DNA of 60,933 nucleotides from JBGQOJ01 sp052119585 (lineage in GTDB: Bacteria; Pseudomonadota; Alphaproteobacteria; Rhodobacterales; Rhodobacteraceae). Shown here piece by piece: positions 1 through 7,937 of this stretch; position 1 is the stretch's first letter, and each line of letters begins with the position of its first letter. The stretch spans positions 1-60,933 of the forward strand of contig NZ_JBGQOJ010000021.1 of NCBI RefSeq assembly GCF_052119585.1. Direction: 5' to 3'. The translations under genes were made by a program, and so were the position numbers. The notes under the pieces were generated by a model, which had not been told where the DNA came from, did no database searches, and saw only the letters and a program-made list of their open reading frames with translations.

Positions 1-120
1 AGTGGTCTCCGGCCACCTTCAAACCGGTAGCGCCGAGGTGTGGAGCTGAAAACTCGTAAAAATCGAGGTGCCCTATACCCATCGATTTATCAAGCGACAT
101 AACATGGGCATTAAGTCAAA
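1..120. other. Left window edge, possible insertion-sequence end
   Basis: No complete gene. An open plus-strand frame enters from the left and ends at TAA 57-59; it could be the tail of a gene lying outside the window. The sequence GAGGTGCCC at 65-73 is the exact reverse complement of GGGCACCTC at 60858-60866 near the other edge, so this may be the right terminus of an IS element, ending around 73. A 9-mer match could also be chance in 61 kb. Otherwise I see only the leader of the autotransporter gene. Confidence 0.3.
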
Positions 121-1353
121 ATGATATCAGCACCAAAGCTATCAGGATACATCACAGCCGCCGCGGCGATTGCGCTGACAACATGGGCCGCACCGGCAAT
201 GGCGGGCATGAGTACTAATTTGACCTGCGGCGAGTTCGACAACCAAGCGGTCAACAGCGACACTCAAGTCTATATTGCTGTAAACGAGGGTGACGTTGTT
301 ACCGTCAGCGCTGGCCTCGCCTATTCTCAGTTTGGCGGCATGCAAAAATTTGTGACTCTTCCGGTGGGCCCCGCGACCATCGTTGTTGCGGCGGGCATCA
401 CAACAATCTACGTATACCAATTAGGGCTTGAGCCAGGAACAGTCAGCTGCACCCCCTTCGGTGCCACAGCCTCCAACCTCTCCTCCTCGGCGTCGAACCT
501 GAACGCGAACGGCCAGACACAGGCGTTCTTCAACAGCATGGCCACCAACACGCAGAGCCGCTTTGGCGAGGGCGCGGGCAATACCGTGACCAAGAACCGC
601 ATGTTCGTCTCGACCCAGAACATGGCCCGCAGCCAGATGGAAACCACTGAATGGAACGCCTGGGTTTCGGCCGAAGGTCGCAACTATAACGGCGGCATCG
701 ACGGCTATTCGGCCGATGTCGTGGTCGGCGCGGACAAACTGTTCTCGGACAACTTTCTGGCCGGTGTCCTGCTGGGCTTCAGCCACACAGACATCAAGGA
801 TGCGACGAAATCCGCCAAGGTGGACTCTCCCGCCATCGGCACCTATTTCGCATCGCGTTTCGCCGGTGATCTGATCCTTGACGGCTATGTCAGCTACGCC
901 CGCCCCGAGTATAAGCTCGACGGCACCAGCTTCAAATCCGACCGCACCTCGGTCGGTCTGTCGCTGACCGGCGAATATGCCGCCAGCACCGGCACGATCC
1001 GCCCCTTTGGCCGGCTTAGCGGCTACAGCGAAGACCAGCCCGCCTATACCGGAACCGGCGGTGCCGTCGCCTCGAACAAGGTCGACAGCTATAAGGCCTC
1101 GCTCGGTGCGCGGTTTGAATCCGGCACCCCGCTGGGCAGCACCGGCCTGATGCCCTACCTCTCGGGTGCTGTGGATTACGTGTCTTCCAAATCCACCGTG
1201 ACCGGCAAAGACGACTTTGTCGCACCCCGCGTGGGCTTTGGCGTCAGCGGTCCTGTCGGCGGTGGCAATCTCAGCTTTGACATCGACGGCGGCAAAGTCA
1301 CCTCTGATACCTATGATGTCGGCCTGCGCGCCACCTACGAATTCAACTTCTAG
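121..1353 (+). CDS. Short autotransporter (type Va-like) outer-membrane protein
   Basis: 410 aa. A Sec signal peptide is visible at residues 1-28, with an Ala-rich core and an AMA cleavage site, which supports the ATG at 121. A small passenger of roughly 120 residues follows, then a Ser/Asn-rich linker, then about 250 residues of alternating amphipathic strands typical of an autotransporter beta-barrel. The last residue is Phe in an aromatic-alternating YEFNF end, the usual C-terminal signature for BAM-dependent insertion. The N-terminal third is less GC-rich than the barrel, so the passenger may have a different history. No passenger catalytic motif is recognised; adhesion or surface display is the family-based guess. 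No strong Shine-Dalgarno is seen. Confidence 0.8.
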   Translation: MISAPKLSGYITAAAAIALTTWAAPAMAGMSTNLTCGEFDNQAVNSDTQVYIAVNEGDVVTVSAGLAYSQFGGMQKFVTLPVGPATIVVAAGITTIYVYQLGLEPGTVSCTPFGATASNLSSSASNLNANGQTQAFFNSMATNTQSRFGEGAGNTVTKNRMFVSTQNMARSQMETTEWNAWVSAEGRNYNGGIDGYSADVVVGADKLFSDNFLAGVLLGFSHTDIKDATKSAKVDSPAIGTYFASRFAGDLILDGYVSYARPEYKLDGTSFKSDRTSVGLSLTGEYAASTGTIRPFGRLSGYSEDQPAYTGTGGAVASNKVDSYKASLGARFESGTPLGSTGLMPYLSGAVDYVSSKSTVTGKDDFVAPRVGFGVSGPVGGGNLSFDIDGGKVTSDTYDVGLRATYEFNF

Positions 1354-1377
1354 GATCGCGCCCCGACATATGAACAC

Positions 1378-1409
1378 TCCGGCGGCTGGTGATTGTGCCT
1401 GCCGCCGGA
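1378..1409. terminator. Stem-loop between convergent genes
   Basis: A perfect 9-bp inverted repeat, TCCGGCGGC at 1378-1386 and GCCGCCGGA at 1401-1409, lies between the convergent autotransporter and LysR genes. It lacks a clear T-run, so it is called a bidirectional terminator-like hairpin from position and stem strength only. Confidence 0.45.
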
Positions 1410-1420
1410 CCCCGAACCCC

Positions 1421-2326
1421 TTACGCCCGTTGCAGTTTTACCGGTTCTGTCCGGCCAAGCCGGATCAGATGCGACATATAGGGCTTCGATGTGTCATCGC
1501 TGCGCGTCGCGGCATACAGCCTGCGCGTCATGCCCTTGGCGGTCAGCGGGCGGGTCACATAATCGACGTTATACTTCACATCGCGCACCACCCAATCGGG
1601 CAGCACCGCAACCCCGCGGTTCGACGCGACCAACAGCAGGATCACGGCGGTCAGTTCCACCTGACGAATGCCTTTCGGCTCGACCTTGGCCGGGGTCAGC
1701 AGTTCCGTGAACACATCCAGACGCGACCTGTCCACCGGATAGGTGATCAACATCTCGTCGCGGAAATCCTCGGCCTCGACAAAGGCTTTCTGTGCCAAAG
1801 GATGCTGGCTCGACGCGACAAACACCGGCGAATAGTCGAACAGGGGCGAGAAATCGACGCCCTCCAGATCTTCGGGGTCGGACGAGATCACCAGATCCAC
1901 CTCCTCCTTTTGCAGCGCGGGCAAGGCGCCGAAGGCAAGACCGGGCCGGATATCGACATCCACATCGGGCCAGGCGCGGCGGAACAGTTCCAACACCGGA
2001 AACAGCCATTCGAAACAGGCGTGGCATTCGATGGCAATATGCAGCCGCCCCGATTTGCCGGATCGCAACCCGTTGAAATCATCCTCCAGCGCCTCGATCT
2101 CGGGCAGCACCTTTTCGGCCAGCCGCAACAGCTTTTGCCCCGCCGCAGACAGCTTCAGCGGTTTTGATCGCCGCACGAACAATTCAACCCCTGCCTGCTC
2201 TTCCAGCCCCTTCACCTGATGGCTCAGCGCCGACTGGGTCATGTTCATCAGGTCGGCCGCCCGGGCAAGGCCACCCGCCTCGTGGATCGCGCGAATGGTG
2301 CGCAGGTGACGGAACTCGATGTGCAT
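1421..2326 (-). CDS. metR: LysR-family regulator, MetR-like
   Basis: 301 aa. An N-terminal LysR winged helix-turn-helix (residues about 1-62, with TQSALSHQVKGLEE as recognition helix) is followed by a type 2 periplasmic-binding effector domain. In E. coli, MetR with homocysteine activates met genes including metF, and here the gene is divergent from metF with 97 bp between the starts. The ATG at 2326 gives the canonical LysR N-terminus; an upstream in-frame start at 2401 would run across the promoter region. MetR identity rests mainly on the neighbour and general similarity, so another LysR-type activator is possible. Confidence 0.75.
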   Translation of the reverse strand: MHIEFRHLRTIRAIHEAGGLARAADLMNMTQSALSHQVKGLEEQAGVELFVRRSKPLKLSAAGQKLLRLAEKVLPEIEALEDDFNGLRSGKSGRLHIAIECHACFEWLFPVLELFRRAWPDVDVDIRPGLAFGALPALQKEEVDLVISSDPEDLEGVDFSPLFDYSPVFVASSQHPLAQKAFVEAEDFRDEMLITYPVDRSRLDVFTELLTPAKVEPKGIRQVELTAVILLLVASNRGVAVLPDWVVRDVKYNVDYVTRPLTAKGMTRRLYAATRSDDTSKPYMSHLIRLGRTEPVKLQRA

Positions 2327-2351
2327 TATGTGGTCAGCCTCATATAGGTGA

Positions 2352-2366
2352 TGAATATTATGAATT
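2352..2366. promoter_or_regulatory. Candidate MetR half-site pair in metR-metF intergenic
   Basis: ATGAAT occurs twice as a direct repeat separated by ATT, inside an AT-rich patch between the divergent starts. MetR sites are built from TGAA/TTCA halves, so these TGAA halves are candidates, but they are direct rather than inverted. Confidence 0.3.
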
Positions 2367-2423
2367 TGTCTCACATCGCAGGTTTTGCAATAAGGGGTCA
2401 ACAGATTTCAGATTGGAACCGTC

Positions 2424-3290
2424 ATGACCACGCCCCGCATCAGCTTTGAATTCTTCCCGCCACAGACGCTGGACGCGTCTTTTCGCCTGTGGGAAACGGT
2501 TCAGATGCTGTCGCCTCTGGCGCCGTCCTTCGTGTCGGTGACCTATGGCGCGGGTGGCACCACGCGCAAACTGACCCACGAGGCGGTCGGCGCGATCCAC
2601 AAGAACTACGGCCTGACCGTCGCCGCCCACCTGACCTGCGTTGACGCGACCCGCACCGAAACCCTTGAAATCGCGCAGGCCTACGCCGAGGCCGGCGTGA
2701 CCGAAATCGTCGCCCTGCGCGGCGATGCCCCCAAAGGTCAGGACAAATTCACCGCCCACCCCGAAGGTTTCGCCAACTCCTGCGAACTGATCGCGGCGCT
2801 GGCAGACACCGGAAAGTTCAAGATCCGCGTCGGCGCCTACCCCGACCAGCACCCCGAGGCCGCAAGCCAGAAGGCCGACGTCGACTACCTGAAGCGCAAG
2901 ATCGACGCGGGTGCCACCAGCGCGATCACCCAGTTCTTCTTCGAGGCCGACACCTTTTTCCGGTTCCGCGACGCCTGCGCCGCCGCCGGCATCAATGCGC
3001 CGATCATCCCCGGCATCCTGCCGATCGAAAACTGGGCCGGTGTGCAGAAATTCGCGGCGCGCTGCGGCACGGCGGTTCCCGCATGGCTGGCCGACGCGTT
3101 TGAGACCGCGATCCGCGACGGGCGTCAGGATCTTCTGTCCACCGCGATCTGCACCGAACTGTGCAGCGACCTGCTGGACGGTGGCGTCGAAGACCTGCAC
3201 TTCTACACCCTGAACCGCCCGCATCTGTCGCGCGACGTGTGCCATGCCCTTGGCGTCACAAGTCAGGTCGCGCTCGAAGAAGTCGCCTGA
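2424..3290 (+). CDS. metF: Methylenetetrahydrofolate reductase
   Basis: 288 aa, the usual length of bacterial MetF. It reduces 5,10-methylene-THF to 5-methyl-THF with NADH and FAD, supplying the methyl group for methionine synthesis. The N-terminal SFEFFPP motif with the catalytic Glu, the VTYGAGG segment, the LRGD motif and the ITQFFF segment all mark the TIM-barrel MTHFR family. It is divergent from a MetR-like regulator, consistent with methionine-linked control. Upstream sequence shows no SAM or SAH riboswitch core that I can recognise. Confidence 0.95.
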   Translation: MTTPRISFEFFPPQTLDASFRLWETVQMLSPLAPSFVSVTYGAGGTTRKLTHEAVGAIHKNYGLTVAAHLTCVDATRTETLEIAQAYAEAGVTEIVALRGDAPKGQDKFTAHPEGFANSCELIAALADTGKFKIRVGAYPDQHPEAASQKADVDYLKRKIDAGATSAITQFFFEADTFFRFRDACAAAGINAPIIPGILPIENWAGVQKFAARCGTAVPAWLADAFETAIRDGRQDLLSTAICTELCSDLLDGGVEDLHFYTLNRPHLSRDVCHALGVTSQVALEEVA

Positions 3291-3347
3291 TCGCATTGCG
3301 CTTACCCGGATCGCAGCCTAATCTTGGCCAAAAATCCAGAGGGACCT

Positions 3348-3836
3348 ATGGCCGGGCACTTTACCGCTAAATCCGCAGAAGACCTTCCCGATCGCGCGAA
3401 AACCCTGTCGATGTCGGGCCTTGCCTTCATGCAAGGCATGCTGACGGGCGATCTGCCCCGCCCGCCCATTGCCGCGGCGCTGAACTATTCGCTGCACTCG
3501 GTCGAGGAAGGCCGCGTGGCGTTTCGCGGCACCCCCACCTTTGACAGCGCCAATCCGCAGGGCGCGGTGCACGGCGGCTGGTATGGCACGATCCTGGACA
3601 GCTGCATGGCCTGCGCCGTGATGACAATGGTGCCCAAAGGCTCGGTCTACACAACGCTGGAATACAAGATCAACATCACCCGCGCGATCCCTCTGGGAAT
3701 GCAGGTCGAGGCCATCGGCACAACCCAGCACACGGGCCGCTCCACCGGCGTCGCCGTGGGCGAGGTCCGCGGCGTCAATGACGGCAAGCTTTACGCCACC
3801 GGATCAACCACCTGCATCATTATGAAAATCGACTAG
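3348..3836 (+). CDS. PaaI-type hotdog-fold thioesterase
   Basis: 162 aa. The central segment with GAVHGGWYGTILD and the long hydrophobic helix after it match the hotdog helix of PaaI/YdiI acyl-CoA thioesterases, which hydrolyse aromatic or medium-chain acyl-CoAs. The ATG at 3348 is preferred because AGAGG lies just upstream; a TTG at 3324 would add eight residues without a ribosome site. It follows metF by about 57 bp in the same direction and may be cotranscribed. Substrate cannot be told from sequence. Confidence 0.8.
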   Translation: MAGHFTAKSAEDLPDRAKTLSMSGLAFMQGMLTGDLPRPPIAAALNYSLHSVEEGRVAFRGTPTFDSANPQGAVHGGWYGTILDSCMACAVMTMVPKGSVYTTLEYKINITRAIPLGMQVEAIGTTQHTGRSTGVAVGEVRGVNDGKLYATGSTTCIIMKID

Positions 3837-3839
3837 CGT

Positions 3840-3861
3840 GTTGCCGCGCATTTACGGCAAC
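3840..3861 (+). terminator. Weak stem-loop after thioesterase gene
   Basis: GTTGCCG (3840-3846) and CGGCAAC (3855-3861) form a 7-bp perfect stem directly after the stop codon. There is no T-tract, so termination is uncertain. Confidence 0.35.
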
Positions 3862-3922
3862 CCAAGATTGAATTAGAGCTTGCGCCAGTTTGTATGTGAC
3901 ATCATTACCCAAAGGACATTCC

Positions 3923-5337
3923 ATGACAGGCCCAGCCGACACCTTGACCGGAAAGCGCATATTTCTTGTCGGCTTTCCTGATAAAGAATGCGAAGCGCTG
4001 TTGAACCAAGGCATTGAATGCGGCGCCTGGATCAGGGCACCGCACAAGGGCGCAAAGCCTTTTGATGCGGGTGTCGAAACACATATGCACGCCGACATCA
4101 GAGAGTTTGACATAAGTCCACCCAAGGGGTGTTTTTGCCAAGTGATTTGAGAAATACCATTTTCTTGAATGACTTTGATACGTTCCGCCGCCACTTCACA
4201 CGGAATAACTTTCTTGAATATTCCGTGCTGCGCAGCTGGAATGCGATGGACAACATTTTCCACATGGCTGCAAATTTCTTTTATGATGTGTTGCGACGCC
4301 AACGCATCACAACAGTCGTGTTTTCCAATTTTCCGCACGAAGGGTCTTTGTTCATTCTATACGGATTATCCAAGGCAATGGGATTAGAGATATTAATCTG
4401 CCATCAAAGCCCGTTCCCCGAAAAATTCTGGATTATGAAGGAAATCGAAGATTACGGCGTGTTCAAGACCGTAAACGGTTGCAATCAAACGATTCCACTT
4501 GCCGAAACGCCTGAAGAACCTTTCTACATGAAAAGCAACATCAAGAGAAATGCACGCGTTCAATACAATAAACAAATCGCCGCTGAGAGCCTGAAGATTT
4601 TCATCAAGACTATTACTTTAAAATTTATCTGGAAATCCAAGTCTCTCACGCGAAGCATTTATCGCATAAACAGTGCGTCCGATCGATACAGGCTTGTTTC
4701 TGAAAGCTCAAAGGCCAAGACTGATTTCGATTTGAACGAAAAATTCATTTATTTCCCCTTCGGCCTGCAACCGGAAATGACCACCGACACGATTGGCCTT
4801 CGATTTGGCGATCAACTTCTCGCCCTGGAGGAACTCTCGGCCGCCCTTCCCGAAGGCATGCTGATTTACGCCAAGGAAAACCCCAAGCAAACCTGTCATA
4901 TGCGTGGGGAAAGCTTTTACCGTCGACTGAACGCGATGCCGAATGTTCGCTATTTGCCTGCCGACGTGCCGTCATTCGATCTGATCAGGCACGCGCAATG
5001 CGTTGCACCCGTCACCGGAACCGCCGGATGGGAGGCGCTGTTGATGGGAAAACCCGTCATACATTTTGGCGTGACCTGGTATCATGATCTGCCGGGCGTT
5101 CATCAGTGGCAAGGCGCTGAAACATTGGCAACCGCGCTGTTGTTCATACCGGACAGGGCCAAGCTTGCTACTGCCTTCGATCGCCTGAGCCGGAAATCAT
5201 ACACCGGCATGGTCGACCGGGGCTATGCCCCGCTTCTGGCCGAATACGACCCGATTGATATGGCAAGGAAAACCGCAGCCTCGATCGTTTCGGTTCTCAA
5301 AGAGACACGACGGGACGCCATAGCGGCCCCCGAATAG
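3923..5337 (+). pseudogene. Capsule-polysaccharide-type protein, frameshifted
   Basis: Two overlapping frames together look like one gene of about 470 aa. Frame A starts at ATG 3923 behind AAAGGA and stops at 4148-4150 after 75 residues. Frame B is open from a GTG at 4129 to 5337. They join at a run of five T (4132-4136): one more T would make the reading continuous. Frame B carries the block found in capsule polysaccharide synthesis proteins (PF05159-like): FGLQPEMTTD, LPEGMLIYAKENPKQ, PVTGTAGWEAL, GKPVIHFG. The intact paralogue at 37112-38596 (494 aa) has the same blocks in the same order, which supports the reconstruction. The region is more AT-rich than its neighbours. It could be a pseudogene, a phase-variable tract, a slippage site or a sequencing error; frame B alone lacks the N-terminal domain. 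Confidence 0.7.
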
Positions 5338-5426
5338 CCAGCATAAATCCCGCAGGGCCGAAGTTTTCCGGGGGCCCCTTGAGATACCTCAATGTGACAT
5401 GCCGGAAATGCGGCCAAACAGAGCGC

Positions 5427-6731
5427 ATGAAACCACTTTTTCTTGTCCTTCTTTATCTTCTGGCTGTTTTGGCACCCCTGATCTTGTCGTGGAAATTCGG
5501 GGGGGAACCGCGCCCGTTTCGCCACGAACTTGCCTCCGGGATCGGGATGCTGGCCTTCTCCATGATCCTCGCAGAGTTCGTGCTGTCAGGCCGTTTCAAA
5601 CGCATTTCCAACGGTATCGGCATGGACTTGACGATGCGGTTCCATCAGATCATGGCGCGCACTGCATTGGGTTTTGCGCTGCTGCACCCGTTCTTGTACA
5701 CAGGCGCGCCATCGGGCGGCACACGGCCCTGGGATACAACCCGCCAACTGACGATCACCACCGATTTTTCCGATCTTGCCACGGGCATTGCCGCTTTTGT
5801 GCTTTTGCCGGGCCTTGTTCTTCTGGCGGTCGGCCGCACGCAACTGGACTATAAATACGAGACATGGCGCCTGATGCACGGCATCGGCGCGCTTTTGATT
5901 GCGTTCTTGCTGTTGCATCATGCGACCTATGCCGGGCGCTACGGCGCACTCCCTGTGATGGCCTGGTTCTGGCTGGCGATGACCGGCATTGCGGTTGGAT
6001 CGCTTCTTCATGTCTACCTGATCGCGCCGCTTCGCCAACGCGCAAAAAGATGGCGCGTCGCGTCGATCGCCCGATTGTCGCCAAAACAATGGGGGCTGAC
6101 GCTTGCGCCTGACGGGCACGCCGGCATGGATTACAAGGCCGGCCAGTTTGTCTGGCTCAATGTCGGGCACAGCCCGTATTCATTGCATGTAAACCCGTTT
6201 TCCATCAGTTCTGCACCGGCTTCTGGACCGGATGTTTCTTTTATAATCAAGGAGCTCGGGGATTTCACCGGCACGCTTGACCAGATCACGCCCGGAACCC
6301 GCGCCTATCTTGACGGACCCTATGGCAGCCTTACGGTCGAGGGGCGAACCGAACCGGGCATCGTGCTGGTCGCGGGCGGTGTGGGCATCGCGCCGTTGCT
6401 GGGCATTCTGCGGCAGATGCGCCTGACGGGTGATCCGCGCAAGATCAGGCTGGTCTATGGCAACCGTCGGCAGGAACAGATCATTTGCCGCAAGGAACTG
6501 GACGGGCAAGAGGTCACCTATGTCCTCTCGGAACCACCACAAAACTGGGAGGGGGAGACCGGCGTCATCGACGCTATGCTGCTGGACCGGATCCTGACGC
6601 CAGAGCAATTCCGCCAATGGCTTTTTGTGCTGTGCGGTCCGGCGATCATGATGGATGTGGTTGAAGAGCACCTTATTGCCCGCGGTACGCCGTCCAACCG
6701 CATTCTGTCGGAAAGGTTCGACTATGATTGA
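5427..6731 (+). CDS. Ferric-reductase-like flavocytochrome
   Basis: 434 aa from ATG 5427; a TTG at 5379 is less likely. The N-terminal half has about six hydrophobic helices with spaced histidines (for example RFHQI, LLHPF, RLMHGIG, LLLHHATY) typical of heme ligation in ferric reductase-like transmembrane domains. The C-terminal half is a ferredoxin-reductase module: FAD-binding NPFSISS near residue 256, NAD(P)-binding GGVGIAPLLG near residue 317, and a terminal LCGPAIMMD. It would move electrons from cytosolic NAD(P)H across the membrane to an extracytoplasmic acceptor, metal or other. The stop overlaps the start of a 35-codon membrane ORF. Confidence 0.82.
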   Translation: MKPLFLVLLYLLAVLAPLILSWKFGGEPRPFRHELASGIGMLAFSMILAEFVLSGRFKRISNGIGMDLTMRFHQIMARTALGFALLHPFLYTGAPSGGTRPWDTTRQLTITTDFSDLATGIAAFVLLPGLVLLAVGRTQLDYKYETWRLMHGIGALLIAFLLLHHATYAGRYGALPVMAWFWLAMTGIAVGSLLHVYLIAPLRQRAKRWRVASIARLSPKQWGLTLAPDGHAGMDYKAGQFVWLNVGHSPYSLHVNPFSISSAPASGPDVSFIIKELGDFTGTLDQITPGTRAYLDGPYGSLTVEGRTEPGIVLVAGGVGIAPLLGILRQMRLTGDPRKIRLVYGNRRQEQIICRKELDGQEVTYVLSEPPQNWEGETGVIDAMLLDRILTPEQFRQWLFVLCGPAIMMDVVEEHLIARGTPSNRILSERFDYD

Positions 6732-6831
6732 TCCGTTCAGGCATATGTCCATGCGCCAACGGGTTTCTCTGGTCATCCGGATCGTAAATATCATCCTTTG
6801 TCTGGCCCTTCTGGCCTTCGTGCTTCGGTAA
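6724..6831 (+). CDS. 35-aa single-pass membrane microprotein
   Basis: ATG at 6724 lies inside the last codons of the flavocytochrome gene (8-bp overlap), giving a 35-residue product. It has a basic N-terminus (RHMSMRQR) followed by about 17 hydrophobic residues (IVNIILCLALLAFVL) and a terminal Arg, the pattern of a small bitopic membrane protein. Overlap suggests translational coupling with the reductase, so an accessory or stabilising subunit is a reasonable guess, as other small proteins act with heme membrane enzymes. No family is recognised, and length alone gives weak support. Confidence 0.5.
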   Translation: MIDPFRHMSMRQRVSLVIRIVNIILCLALLAFVLR

Positions 6832-6863
6832 TCGCAAAGGGAGGCCATGCGCCTCTCGGGGCG

Positions 6864-7937
6864 CTAGACCCGTTGCCGGTCAGACAACGCGCGCTGGCTG
6901 ATGCGCGTTTTTTGTGCGGTGGAATGCAGTGATTCCGACCGATCCAACCCGATGATCCGGCGTCGGCGCGACAAAAACAGCTTGCTCCACCCCTGCCACC
7001 GCCCGATCGAAGGGGCGGCGGGGTCGCAGGGAAACGCCGCAGCCCACCCCTCAGGCAGGGCGATACCGCAGCGCTCGACCCGCTCCAGCATCCAGACCAA
7101 TGGGATATTAGCCAAAGGCCGCGACACCTCGATTCCGTCGATCTGCCCGCCGATATCGCCGTGGGTGCCGCGAAACCAGACTTGTTCCATATCGCCGCTC
7201 CATCCCTCGGGGCAGATCCACATCACCGGAGCATAGGCCTCGCGCGTCTCGTCCATCGCCAGCGCGTGATACCCGTGGCGCACCGACGGGCCAAGGTGGT
7301 GGTTGTGGAACGCATGCTTCACCGTTGCGTAGCGCCAGAAGAACGGCAACCGAAGGCCCAGCGCCTTGACCGTATCCCAAACCCCGACCATCTCGATTTT
7401 CACGTCCTCGTGGCAAAAGACCTCGGCAAAGGCCCGCGCCCCGTGGGTTTCCGGCCCATCCTGATAATGGCGATAGGCCTGTCGGATATTGCGCGCCGTC
7501 GCCTGCTCTGCCCGGACCAGCCCGACCTTGTCGATCACCCCCGCAAGCGAGCGCACCGCATAGGCCCCGCGCGAATACCCCAGCAGGAAAATCCGGTCTC
7601 CGGGGCGGTATCTGGATGCCAAGGCCCCGTAAGCGCGCTGAATCTGGCGATTGATGCCGCGTCCGGTCAGCACGTCATAGGTGCTTTTCCAGTCCCGCCA
7701 TTGCAGCCCCGCCTCGTACAAAATCGACAGATGCGCGCCGTTGGCCGTGCTGCGCAGCAGCTTGTAGGTCAGGCCGGCGTTGGTCTCTTGCCCAGGCGCA
7801 AGCGACGACATCGTGCCGTCCAGAATGATCACATGATCCATCCGGCCGCGCACAACCGCAGGCCCCGAATGCACATGTTTAGGCCGGCGTCCGAACCAGC
7901 CTAAAATCCTGTCACTCAGTGGCACTCTTTCGGTCAT
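6864..7937 (-). CDS. DUF2235 alpha/beta-hydrolase-like protein
   Basis: 357 aa. A GYSRGAY motif near residue 130 is the GxSxG nucleophile elbow of DUF2235 proteins; an IILDGT segment near residue 37 and VGVWDTV and GTHGDIGG further on are also characteristic. DUF2235 includes the Tle1 phospholipase effectors of type VI secretion, but most members are uncharacterised, and nothing here indicates a secretion system. The ATG at 7937 lies within the end of the upstream gene (26-bp overlap), so the two are cotranscribed. A lipase or esterase activity is inference. Confidence 0.75.
   Translation of the reverse strand: MTERVPLSDRILGWFGRRPKHVHSGPAVVRGRMDHVIILDGTMSSLAPGQETNAGLTYKLLRSTANGAHLSILYEAGLQWRDWKSTYDVLTGRGINRQIQRAYGALASRYRPGDRIFLLGYSRGAYAVRSLAGVIDKVGLVRAEQATARNIRQAYRHYQDGPETHGARAFAEVFCHEDVKIEMVGVWDTVKALGLRLPFFWRYATVKHAFHNHHLGPSVRHGYHALAMDETREAYAPVMWICPEGWSGDMEQVWFRGTHGDIGGQIDGIEVSRPLANIPLVWMLERVERCGIALPEGWAAAFPCDPAAPSIGRWQGWSKLFLSRRRRIIGLDRSESLHSTAQKTRISQRALSDRQRV

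Noticed and set aside
2327..2423. SAM or SAH riboswitch before metF
   Set aside because: Only 97 bp, AT-rich, without the conserved cores of SAM-II or SAH types.
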